A stretch of 64,000 nucleotides of DNA from Flavobacteriales bacterium. GTDB lineage: Bacteria; Bacteroidota; Bacteroidia; CAIKAF01. The position numbers and the translations under genes were made by a program. Each line of letters begins with the position of its first letter. Position 1 is the stretch's first letter. The notes below the pieces were generated by a model that saw only the letters and a list, made by a program, of their open reading frames with translations, searched no databases and was not told the origin of the DNA. This document shows positions 1 through 8,028 of this stretch, piece after piece. The DNA lies in contig JANWKT010000001.1 in the NCBI GenBank assembly GCA_025451235.1, forward strand, positions 62,001 to 126,000, read 5' to 3'.

Positions 1-3000
1 CCAATGCCTGCTCATTTAATTGGGTGAGCTGCGGGTTAGCAGGATCCACCTCTCTTGTAATTCCAGGAGGCATGGCATAGGGGAAGGGTAACTTACCGGT
101 ATTCTCTTCAATATTAACCGTAGTTGAATTAAAATCGGCAGCATCTTGGGTAACAAATGCAGTAGGATCCCATAAGCTCGACTGGTACATCCTCCAATCG
201 GCACGAACCAATTGCAAGGTGGCTAGTCTTAAGAAAATATCATCCGGAAAATCCGTCATCAACATTCTCATGTATCGGATAGAACGGAAATTATCAATGG
301 TACCGATCTGCTCCCTGTCTTCCGACCGGATCGGGATTCTGAACTGGATCCATTTTACAGATTTGGTTACCGTTTGTCCATTTACTTCATAAGGTTTACT
401 GATCCCTGTTCTGATATCGGTAATATAATTTTCCCCGATCTCATCCAGGTCTTCCGGTTTAATGCTCAAGGTATACTGGTAATATCCCTCCGGTTGATCC
501 AGTGTAAAGTTGGAATTCACGTCCTCTGTATTCGGAGTTTGTTGGAAGGATTCATTGATATTTCCTGCAGGTGAATTTCTCTCAGCACCTAAATAATGTT
601 TATATCGCTGATGTGGATAACCACCAGTCAAAATATCATCGTTATAGGCCGAGCCATTATAATGGCGATAGTTATCAGCAGATGGATCTGCATCAAGATC
701 GGCATATGCTGGGATGGTGGTAGTACCATATGCAGAGGCAGCCGCTTGTAAATAACTATCAAAGAAAGTTCTTTCTGTTCCATCAATCAATCCATCATAC
801 CCTACATCCTGCGAATCACGGGTAGCCGGATCATTATCAAAATTACTATTGATCGGTTGTAATAAAGGAGCTCTTCCCCAGGCAGTATTTGTTGTAGGGC
901 GGTCTTGTGTTGGCGTAGGTAATCCGTTCTCATAATTCAGTCTTCCATCGCGACAAACGTCTTCATTCATGTTCCCGATCTGGATAATAAATTTACCACC
1001 ACCTCCGGCAGCCAGGTTCGCATTCGTTGATCCAGGTCCGTCATCCCATGCTTTCAATGAATCCAGGTCAGGAGAAAATGGATCCATCATCCAGAACTCA
1101 ATATAAGATACGTTCGCTGCATCCCAGTTAGTGGTTTCCATTCTTCTCATCATGGAACCAAAATTACTTTTGGGATTTTGTAAAACTACTTTGTTGATTT
1201 CTCCTGTATTCAAAGAAGCAACATCATAATTGTATGGTCCTCTTTCATCCGGGTAAAAATGCAGATCTAAAATTTGTTGAGTGGAAATTACTCCTAAATT
1301 CTTCGGAGGCTGATAACCAGGGAACACTTCTTTACTGTCAATTTCACGCAGGTAATCGTTCGTCATTACATGCTGGTTATTCTTGATAGCATTGGGTGTA
1401 TAAGAGTTATTCCTGTAAAACAATGGATCCTGTATGAACCAGGTCATTTTTGCCCGGTTAAAATTATATCTTACATCATTGAAATAATTTCCGTTCGGGA
1501 ACAAAGGATTGTCTTGGGGCACCGTACCCAATCTCCAGAAAAATGGATTCCGGATATCAATCGGTGTTTCTGCTCCTTCGAAGTCGTCAATATAAGAGAT
1601 CCCGTTCTCACCGGTCTTATCGATCACCGTATTATATCCCGGAATTAACCCTGCAAACTCTCCGTTTATTTTAAAATTACTCGGGGCTTTGGTATCTATC
1701 CCCGGAATGAGATCGACTATCCGGGTGATCAAATTCGATTGGGTGGAATAATTGATATCATATCCCAACATGGTATTCGAAATAGGTTCGTTACCAATGT
1801 CAATTTTTTGGGTAAGGGGTCGTTCATGTAAATTCATGAAGGTGGCTCCCATCTGGAAATTCTTGCTGAATTTATAATCCGCATGCACGCCTATCATCCG
1901 CTTTTGCTGGATGTTAAAAGTGGCATTGTTTTCTAAAGAGATATTAATGGGTAATCCTGAGTTGAGGATACTTTCATTCACGATCCTTACTTTACCCGCA
2001 GAATAATCAACCGTATAGTCTACTCCTTCGGTTAATGTTTTTCCTCCGGCTGTAACTGTAACCGAACCTTGAGGTACATTAAAAGCATTCAAAGAAATTT
2101 CGTTACCGGATGCTCCTTTATAGCTACCTGCTACATAAAAACGATTTTTCTCCTGGTTCAACTCCGCCAATTGCTGGATGGTAGTATATAAAGAATCAAA
2201 CGCATATTGCTGAACGAATGCTTCAGTTCCCGCCGGGAATACAGAGCTTAAATAGGTTGAGCTAAAGGGTTGTCGTACCGGGAAAATAATTCTTCCGTTC
2301 TGGGCTTTGATGGTTTTTCCTTCCACAAAATCGAAAAATCCATCAGCGATCTGGTCATTTTGCTGATTCAACCTATCCAGGTTAAATAACTTGAGTAAGG
2401 GGGTTCCACCTAATCCGGGAACGGCAGGGAAAAAATTCTGTTTCAATCCTGTTTCGGTATCCTGGTAAAGAATATTCAATGTAAAGTCTTCCTGTCCGAT
2501 ATTATAGCCACCTATACTATAAATATTTTTCATCATCCAGTTCCAGTTCGGTTGTTTTACATCCAGGTTCGATGATTTTAATAATTTAACGCAAAGTGCA
2601 TTTGGAGCCGAAATATCCGTACCGAATTCACCCACCTGAAAAGTTTGACCTCCCACCGTATATTGATAGGCCACTCCCAATACTTCATCTGCATTCAATC
2701 CCTGATTCAAGGAAATATAACCTAAAATAGGATCAAAGGTATATTCATTCACCGCAAGCAATCTTGCATTGGCTAATTTCTCTATTTGAATACCAGGTTT
2801 TAACTGGTCGAACAAATACTGACTGGTGATGTCACGCAGAGGTACTTGAGATAATTGTTGCGGATCATAGGTGGGATTGGCTGAGTTGGCTGGGAAAACA
2901 GTGGTATTGGGGAAACTTGGCTCACCCAATGGGATCATGGCCACTATATTTCTTAAATTTTCGGTAGCATTTACCCTATTGGTTACCCACACTTCTATAC

Positions 3001-3949
3001 GGGTGATATAAACCGGCGAAGTAATAAATGGCAATGAAGCATTCGCAGCATCATACAGGTTCATAAAATAGTCACTCACAAAATAGTGACGGTTGGCTTC
3101 GTAATTAGAACAAGGCACTTCAAATTTTGTGATCTGCGCTCCCCCTTGTACCTGGATGTTTTGTTTTTGTCCTTGTTGTTGACTGAATACCGAAGTAATT
3201 TCGAGCTTGCCAAACTTGAGTTTATTCTTTACTCCAAACAAAGCCTGACTTCCCTGGATCAGGGTTCCGGTAAGTGGCAAAGATACGTTCCCAAATTCCA
3301 ATACTTGTAAAATATCATCCTCGTCCCCTTCGTATTTTAAATTCATCTGGTTTTCAAAATTGAAAACCGCTTTTGTATTAAAGTTTGCCTGTAGTTGGAT
3401 CTTATCCCCAATCTTTCCTAACAAACTCATCTGGATGTTCTGATCAAAATTGAAAGTGGCAACCGTACGCTGCTGTACCGGGATGTTGGGGTTCTCCGTT
3501 TTATTTACCCTCACCCCTAAGATCAACTCGGCAGTTCCCTGCGGTCGGATCTCAATCTTGCTACTTCCGAAAATATTCTTGAATATTTCATTATTGATAT
3601 TGATCTTCGGAATAAGACTATTGGTTTCCGTACCCTGGCTGTTGGCATTTTCTTTTTTGCGCCAATAGTCAGCCGTATTTTTATCCATCTTTCTTTTACG
3701 GTATTCAGCAGCCGATAATACTTCGGTGCTGATCACAATGGTCCCTACCTTTTTGGTAATGGTGTATTCATCCGTTGACGGATTGTAAGTAACCTCTTCA
3801 ACAATATTACTAGGGGTAAAACTCCCTATGTGGTGAACATTGCTTTTCGACGTATCTGATTCATCGGTTTGAGAAAAAACCGGCATCGCTCCAAGACATA
3901 GCATTACTAATGTGAATACTATCCTCCAATTACAAAATCTCCTTTTCAT
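1..3949 (-). CDS. sprA: SprA, type IX secretion/gliding outer-membrane translocon (partial, N-terminal half)
   Basis: About 1316 residues of an open frame that runs off the left edge. The family is usually about 2400 residues, so only the N-terminal half is here. SprA forms the very large outer-membrane barrel that exports type IX cargo. The frame starts with a signal peptide (MKRRF, then a hydrophobic run ending AMPVFSQ). It contains family-typical stretches such as SLLGKIGDKIQLQANFNTKA, FEVPCSNYEANRHYFVSDYF and TRIEVWVTN. An in-frame ATG 15 bases upstream (3964) is an alternative start; I chose 3949 because it places the basic residues directly before the hydrophobic core. It lies just downstream of ruvA on the same strand, a pairing common in Bacteroidota, and is probably co-transcribed. 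No frameshift was seen in the parts read. Confidence 0.93.
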   Translation of the reverse strand, partial: MKRRFCNWRIVFTLVMLCLGAMPVFSQTDESDTSKSNVHHIGSFTPSNIVEEVTYNPSTDEYTITKKVGTIVISTEVLSAAEYRKRKMDKNTADYWRKKENANSQGTETNSLIPKININNEIFKNIFGSSKIEIRPQGTAELILGVRVNKTENPNIPVQQRTVATFNFDQNIQMSLLGKIGDKIQLQANFNTKAVFNFENQMNLKYEGDEDDILQVLEFGNVSLPLTGTLIQGSQALFGVKNKLKFGKLEITSVFSQQQGQKQNIQVQGGAQITKFEVPCSNYEANRHYFVSDYFMNLYDAANASLPFITSPVYITRIEVWVTNRVNATENLRNIVAMIPLGEPSFPNTTVFPANSANPTYDPQQLSQVPLRDITSQYLFDQLKPGIQIEKLANARLLAVNEYTFDPILGYISLNQGLNADEVLGVAYQYTVGGQTFQVGEFGTDISAPNALCVKLLKSSNLDVKQPNWNWMMKNIYSIGGYNIGQEDFTLNILYQDTETGLKQNFFPAVPGLGGTPLLKLFNLDRLNQQNDQIADGFFDFVEGKTIKAQNGRIIFPVRQPFSSTYLSSVFPAGTEAFVQQYAFDSLYTTIQQLAELNQEKNRFYVAGSYKGASGNEISLNAFNVPQGSVTVTAGGKTLTEGVDYTVDYSAGKVRIVNESILNSGLPINISLENNATFNIQQKRMIGVHADYKFSKNFQMGATFMNLHERPLTQKIDIGNEPISNTMLGYDINYSTQSNLITRIVDLIPGIDTKAPSNFKINGEFAGLIPGYNTVIDKTGENGISYIDDFEGAETPIDIRNPFFWRLGTVPQDNPLFPNGNYFNDVRYNFNRAKMTWFIQDPLFYRNNSYTPNAIKNNQHVMTNDYLREIDSKEVFPGYQPPKNLGVISTQQILDLHFYPDERGPYNYDVASLNTGEINKVVLQNPKSNFGSMMRRMETTNWDAANVSYIEFWMMDPFSPDLDSLKAWDDGPGSTNANLAAGGGGKFIIQIGNMNEDVCRDGRLNYENGLPTPTQDRPTTNTAWGRAPLLQPINSNFDNDPATRDSQDVGYDGLIDGTERTFFDSYLQAAASAYGTTTIPAYADLDADPSADNYRHYNGSAYNDDILTGGYPHQRYKHYLGAERNSPAGNINESFQQTPNTEDVNSNFTLDQPEGYYQYTLSIKPEDLDEIGENYITDIRTGISKPYEVNGQTVTKSVKWIQFRIPIRSEDREQIGTIDNFRSIRYMRMLMTDFPDDIFLRLATLQLVRADWRMYQSSLWDPTAFVTQDAADFNSTTVNIEENTGKLPFPYAMPPGITREVDPANPQLTQLNEQAL

Positions 3950-3993
3950 TCCCTTTGAGTTCATCCTAAAAACTATCCTATAACCGATTTTTT

Positions 3994-4575
3994 TTATAAA
4001 TATTTTAATGCCAGCTTAATTATTTCTTCCACTTTTAAATCAGCACCACCCTCCTGCCTCACCCTTAGCAAGGCCTTTTCCACAGCCGGCTTGGTAAAGC
4101 CCAAGGCAACCAATGCCAACATCGATTCTGAATTTCCCCCCAAAGTATGAGAGCTTTCCGTTCCTGTAAATCCTGATCTGCCTACCTTCTCTTTTAAATC
4201 AACAATGATTCTTTCTGCACTTTTAGCTCCGATGCCTTTGATCCTTTTCAGTGTAACCAGGTCTCCAACTGCAATGGCCTTTTCAATTTCTACCGGATTT
4301 AAGGATGATAATATCATTCTTGCGGTAGCCGCACCAATTCCACTTACACTGATCAAAAGCCTGAAAAGTTCTCTTTCATGCTCATCTGCAAACCCATACA
4401 AAACGTGGGCATCCTCCCTAATCGCTAAATGGGTAAGCATTTTTACGGTGGTGGCATCTTTCATTTGGGTATAAGTATGCAGGGAGATATGGGTAATATA
4501 TCCCACTCCGTTACAGTCAATAACTGCATACGTAGGTGTCATCCTATCTACTTTTCCGGCCAGGTGATCGATCAT
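3994..4575 (-). CDS. ruvA: Holliday junction DNA helicase subunit RuvA
   Basis: 193 residues, the normal RuvA length. RuvA tetramers bind Holliday junctions and load the RuvB motor for branch migration. An N-terminal OB-fold (about 1-62, MIDHLAGKVD) is followed by two helix-hairpin-helix motifs (SVSGIGAATARMIL and RIKGIGAKSAERII, about 75-125). A flexible linker leads to the C-terminal RuvB-contacting domain (ALVALGFTKPAVEKAL, about 150-193). It is the first gene of a likely ruvA-sprA transcript: a good promoter lies about 110 bases upstream and the gap to sprA is under 50 bases. A short hairpin lies in its leader. Confidence 0.96.
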   Translation of the reverse strand: MIDHLAGKVDRMTPTYAVIDCNGVGYITHISLHTYTQMKDATTVKMLTHLAIREDAHVLYGFADEHERELFRLLISVSGIGAATARMILSSLNPVEIEKAIAVGDLVTLKRIKGIGAKSAERIIVDLKEKVGRSGFTGTESSHTLGGNSESMLALVALGFTKPAVEKALLRVRQEGGADLKVEEIIKLALKYL

Positions 4576-4587
4576 AACAACAACATC

Positions 4588-4609
4588 TTACCACTCCATA
4601 AGTAGTGGT
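4588..4609 (-). other. Hairpin in ruvA leader
   Basis: TACCACT and AGTGGTA pair perfectly over 7 bases around an 8-base loop, 12 bases upstream of the ruvA start codon on the transcribed strand. There is no T tract, so it is not an intrinsic terminator. Its position could affect translation initiation, but that is inference. Confidence 0.4.
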
Positions 4610-4682
4610 AACTAGTTCATTTTTAAGCTTTTAATTCTAGTAAATGTATGCTATAGGCCGAAATTTTTGAGTTTTAGAGTGC

Positions 4683-4711
4683 CAAATATAGTAAAAATGG
4701 CGTTCTGCAAA
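4683..4711 (-). promoter_or_regulatory. Bacteroidota-type promoter for ruvA-sprA
   Basis: On the minus strand, TTTG (4708-4711), a 17-base spacer, then TATATTTG (4683-4690). This matches the -33 TTTG and -7 TAnnTTTG consensus of the Bacteroidota primary sigma factor. Predicted transcription start is near 4676, giving a leader of about 100 bases. Confidence 0.6.
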
Positions 4712-4782
4712 TGATTTAGACGGGTTTTAACGTTGAAAAGTTGTATGATGGAGGAGGTGGGTACGACCATATGCTTTATCTC

Positions 4783-4874
4783 TTCCAATCGGCAATATGC
4801 AATTGGCAATTGGCAAAGCCATCCGGCGTATACCTTCTTGCTTATTGCTTATTGTCAATTAGAAAAGGTCCCTA
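4783..4874. repeat. Copy 1 of a two-copy ~100-bp inverted-repeat element
   Basis: The element starts CCAATCGGCAAT and ends GTCAATTAG...AAGGTCCCT. Its ends pair imperfectly: about 17 of 23 positions match between the left arm and the reverse complement of the right arm. The centre contains CATCCGG followed by an AT-rich stretch and TTGCT. A diverged second copy lies at 14145-14246 with the same ends, centre and flank. The right end touches the stop codon of the hydroxylase gene. No coding capacity. Confidence 0.6.
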
Positions 4875-5792
4875 TGCCGAAGCTAGTTCAGTCTTGATTT
4901 CCTTGCGAAGTTGTACCGCAGTTTTGGTACTTCCATCATGGCTCCAACCGGGGGGCATGAACATGTATTTGAGTTTATTGAGGATCCCGGGAGCTTTTAT
5001 TACATCCCTTGCTAAAGCAATATATTCATGCGAAGCAATTTTGATCAGGTTATAGGTATGGATATTCGTAGTTAAACCGTAAACGGCCTTTTCATTTTCT
5101 TTTTCAAAAGTACCGAATAACCTGTCCCAGATAATAAAAATACCTGCATGGTTCCGGTCAAGATAAAGTACGTTGGTTCCATGATGAACCCTATGATGCG
5201 ATGGCGTATTCATGAACCATTCTAAAAAACCCATTCTTTTGATCGTTTCGGTATGTAACCAGAATTGGTAGATCAAACTAATGGACATCTGCATGAGAAT
5301 GAAGATAGGATGAAAACCTAACAAGGGTAACCAGGTCCACCAGATATATTTATGGGTAAGTTCTCCCCAGCCCTGGCGAAGCGCAGTTGCCAGGTTATAT
5401 TCTACACTGCTGTGGTGGTTCACATGTCCGCACCAGAACAAACGAACCTGATGGCAAGAGCGGTGGTGGGTATAAAAAGCCAGGTCTTCTAAGAACAATA
5501 AAGCTCCAAAATACAATACCCATTGCCACCATATGGTAGGTTGAAGATCGAAAATCCGGAATTGGTAAATAAGGAGAAATACATTCAAAGCTATGTACTT
5601 CATAAAAATGTTGATGATGGCACTGCCTACTCCCATTCCAATACTGGCAAAGGCTTCCTTCCCACTGTATTTGGGTAGGTTTTCACGCCAGCGTACAAAC
5701 AATTCTATCAGAATTAATAGCACAAAACCGGGCATCGCCCAGGTAATCACTGGATCTGTTTCGGCTGAGTTAAAATTAATAGGGGGTAACAT
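4872..5792 (-). CDS. Fatty acid hydroxylase superfamily protein, alkylglycerol monooxygenase-like
   Basis: 306 residues, a multi-pass membrane protein with the histidine boxes of the sterol desaturase/fatty acid hydroxylase superfamily: HHRSCH, HVNHHSS and SHHRVHHG bind a di-iron centre. Several stretches resemble alkylglycerol monooxygenase (TMEM195) rather than ERG3 or ERG25: YNLATALRQ, LIYQFWLHTE, NHAGIFIIWDRLFGTF and VYGLT. The best guess is therefore O2-dependent cleavage or hydroxylation of an ether or alkyl lipid. It lies upstream of, and diverges from, the prenyl/oxidosqualene locus, so a role in sterol oxidation cannot be excluded. The start follows a TACTTTTG box by 20 bases. Subfamily is inferred by recall, not by alignment. 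Confidence 0.85.
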   Translation of the reverse strand: MLPPINFNSAETDPVITWAMPGFVLLILIELFVRWRENLPKYSGKEAFASIGMGVGSAIINIFMKYIALNVFLLIYQFRIFDLQPTIWWQWVLYFGALLFLEDLAFYTHHRSCHQVRLFWCGHVNHHSSVEYNLATALRQGWGELTHKYIWWTWLPLLGFHPIFILMQMSISLIYQFWLHTETIKRMGFLEWFMNTPSHHRVHHGTNVLYLDRNHAGIFIIWDRLFGTFEKENEKAVYGLTTNIHTYNLIKIASHEYIALARDVIKAPGILNKLKYMFMPPGWSHDGSTKTAVQLRKEIKTELASA

Positions 5793-5812
5793 ATGTTGAT
5801 TTGGATAGGATA

Positions 5813-5820
5813 CAAAAGTA
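5813..5820 (-). promoter_or_regulatory. -7 box (TACTTTTG) for the hydroxylase gene
   Basis: A perfect TAnnTTTG match on the minus strand, 20 bases upstream of the hydroxylase ATG. Predicted transcription start is near 5806. The -33 element is weak. The rest of 5821-6079 is AT-rich and shows no gene; it must also hold the promoter of the divergent prenyl synthase. Confidence 0.45.
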
Positions 5821-6079
5821 CAATGCGCCGGGAGAAAGTATGCATGCAGATAAAAATAAAAATGAACAAGTCACCAAAACCTTTACAGAACAAGGAATTA
5901 AATGTTATGCTGTGCAGAGAAATCATCTCTTCTGAATGAATCAGTAGCAAGATATTAGAGGAATACAGATTTGGGGGCTTAAAAATAAAACTTTATAAAA
6001 CAGTATTTTAAGTTTCGGAACCCTACTATTTTAACATAATTTTAAACTTTGGCACGATTTTTCGTATGGTATCACTCAT

Positions 6080-7060
6080 ATGGTCAGCGTTTTACAAACT
6101 ACGGACGAATTGTTACAGCAATATGATTCTTATGCTGCTTCCAATACCTTCCCTTCAGAGCCCAAAGGCATCTATGATGGTGCCAGGCATATCATGAGTA
6201 TTAAGGGAAAAAGGATCCGTCCGCTGTTAGCCTTGCATGCCTGTGAAATTTTTGATGGCAACATAAAAAAAGCGCTGGGTGTGGCCCATGCAGTGGAAGT
6301 ATTCCACAATTTTACCTTGGTACATGATGATATTATGGACAATGCTTCCGTTCGCAGAGGTGTAAAAACCGTGCATGAAGTATATGGAAATAATGTGGCC
6401 ATACTTGCAGGTGATGTAATGTTGTCGTTAGCTTACCAATACTTAGCAGATAACAATGATGATTGTCTGGTTGATCTGATCCAGGTTTTTAACAGGACCG
6501 GAGTACAAGTAATGGAAGGCCAGCAATGGGATGTTGATTTTGAAACACGTTTGGATGTTACTGAAAAAGAATACATCGAAATGATCAAATATAAAACTTC
6601 GGTGTTGATTGCCTGCAGCGTAAAGCTAGGTGCCATTATTGCCGGGGCCAATAAAGAAGACCAGGAAAACTTATACCAGTTTGGTTTACATTTGGGCCTG
6701 GCCTTCCAGATAAAAGATGATTACCTGGATACTTTCGGTGAGGCAGATAAAGTAGGAAAAAGAATCGGTGGAGACATTCTCAACAATAAAAAAACGCTTT
6801 TATTGATCACTGCCTTAAGCAAAGCCGAAGAAAACGACAAGAAAGAATTACTTTCTTTATTAAAAGAAGGAGACGAAAATAAAAAGATAACTAATATAAA
6901 AACGCTTTTCGAAAAAACAGGGGTAAAAGAATATGCAGAACAAAAAATGCAGGAACTATTTACCACCGCGTTGGAGTACCTCGCCAAAGTAAAGGCGGAT
7001 AATGACCGTAAAAATAAACTGGCCCAGTTCGCCGAAAAAGTTTATTACAGAGAGTTTTAA
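6080..7060 (+). CDS. Polyprenyl (farnesyl/geranylgeranyl-type) diphosphate synthase
   Basis: 326 residues, trans-isoprenyl diphosphate synthase. It condenses isopentenyl-PP onto allylic diphosphates. The first aspartate-rich motif is DDIMD at 83-87, followed by RRG. The second is DDYLD at 213-217 with the downstream KVGKRIGGDI. GKRIRP near 43-48 binds isopentenyl-PP. Phe78, five residues before the first motif, is bulky, as in enzymes that stop at C15-C20. With squalene synthase and oxidosqualene cyclase encoded 1.3-3.4 kb away, farnesyl-PP is the product that fits best, but chain length cannot be set from sequence alone. The gene is followed after 51 bases by a zinc-ribbon gene on the same strand. 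Confidence 0.9.
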   Translation: MVSVLQTTDELLQQYDSYAASNTFPSEPKGIYDGARHIMSIKGKRIRPLLALHACEIFDGNIKKALGVAHAVEVFHNFTLVHDDIMDNASVRRGVKTVHEVYGNNVAILAGDVMLSLAYQYLADNNDDCLVDLIQVFNRTGVQVMEGQQWDVDFETRLDVTEKEYIEMIKYKTSVLIACSVKLGAIIAGANKEDQENLYQFGLHLGLAFQIKDDYLDTFGEADKVGKRIGGDILNNKKTLLLITALSKAEENDKKELLSLLKEGDENKKITNIKTLFEKTGVKEYAEQKMQELFTTALEYLAKVKADNDRKNKLAQFAEKVYYREF

Positions 7061-7111
7061 CTTCACTATCCATTCTTAATTATTTATTACCTTTATGGAA
7101 ACTGGTTTCCA

Positions 7112-8020
7112 ATGAAGATCAAAAGATTTAATTGTCCCGAATGTGGAGCGGCCAAAATAAATCCTTATAAGACCCCTTATGTTTGTTGTGATTATTGTGG
7201 TAGCTGGATCGACCTGGATGCAAGTTTATGGACCGAGATATATGCCAGTCCGAAAAAATTAAAATTATTTGAGGAGCTGCAAGAGCGCATACTGACCAAA
7301 ACTCGGAAAGCCATCAACGAGAAAAACAGGGAGCTCTATTTTTTGGCTCAGCGCGACTACTTCAATAGTTTTTACAATATATATCCGGAGTTTATTCCAC
7401 CTACCATTGGTAAAGGTGAAAAGTTCAAATCATTTTTAAAACTAAAGGCCGAATGGGTTACTGACCTGAAGTTTGATGATCTACAGAATTTAAAGAAAAA
7501 GAAATCAGCTTCCGATCGTGCCATGCAGAACCTGCAATCACCTAAAGAGCCACTGGTGGATTTTTTTGCTGCATTTATTGAAGCGGCAGATGTCTATCAT
7601 CGCTACCTCCAACAAGAGGAGGCGGTAAAGAGTTCAACTCCTAAATATGCCTGGCTGAAAGAAGTGTATCCAGAGAAGTTTGAGCATAAAATGAAAATGG
7701 GATTGATGGTGAATGCATACCTCATGCGCTTATCCGATCTGGAACTCAAACATTTTCAAAAAAAATATGGTCTTGAATATGAATATGTGGAGATCCCACA
7801 ACCCGATAAGATCCAGGTCAGTTGCAGCCATTGTTATCAAAATACCGAAGCGGTAAAAGGAGCTATTCGATGTGTTTGTGAACATTGTTTGGAACTAACT
7901 ATTATCCACCATCATATCAATTGTAGCAATTGTGGAATGGAAAATCAACTTCCAGAAAAATTCAGCATGCTATTGAACTGCTCAGGATGCGGAACTGAAA
8001 TAAGGGTGATCAAATTTTAA
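7112..8020 (+). CDS. Multi-zinc-ribbon protein of unknown function
   Basis: 302 residues, not assigned to a named family. The N-terminus has a CPECG / CCDYCG zinc ribbon (Cys8, Cys11, Cys26, Cys29). A charged, mostly helical middle (about 45-230) is rich in Lys, Glu and aromatic residues. The C-terminus carries four more CxxC pairs (CSHC, CEHC, CSNC, CSGC; about 237-300), enough for two more ribbons. No signal peptide or membrane segment, so it is probably cytoplasmic. It lies between the prenyl synthase and the oxidosqualene cyclase gene, converging on the latter with 8 bases between stops. A functional link to the lipid pathway is only positional. A shorter protein with ribbons at both ends is encoded at 46669-47307. 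Confidence 0.8.
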   Translation: MKIKRFNCPECGAAKINPYKTPYVCCDYCGSWIDLDASLWTEIYASPKKLKLFEELQERILTKTRKAINEKNRELYFLAQRDYFNSFYNIYPEFIPPTIGKGEKFKSFLKLKAEWVTDLKFDDLQNLKKKKSASDRAMQNLQSPKEPLVDFFAAFIEAADVYHRYLQQEEAVKSSTPKYAWLKEVYPEKFEHKMKMGLMVNAYLMRLSDLELKHFQKKYGLEYEYVEIPQPDKIQVSCSHCYQNTEAVKGAIRCVCEHCLELTIIHHHINCSNCGMENQLPEKFSMLLNCSGCGTEIRVIKF

Positions 8021-8028
8021 TGAAGCCG

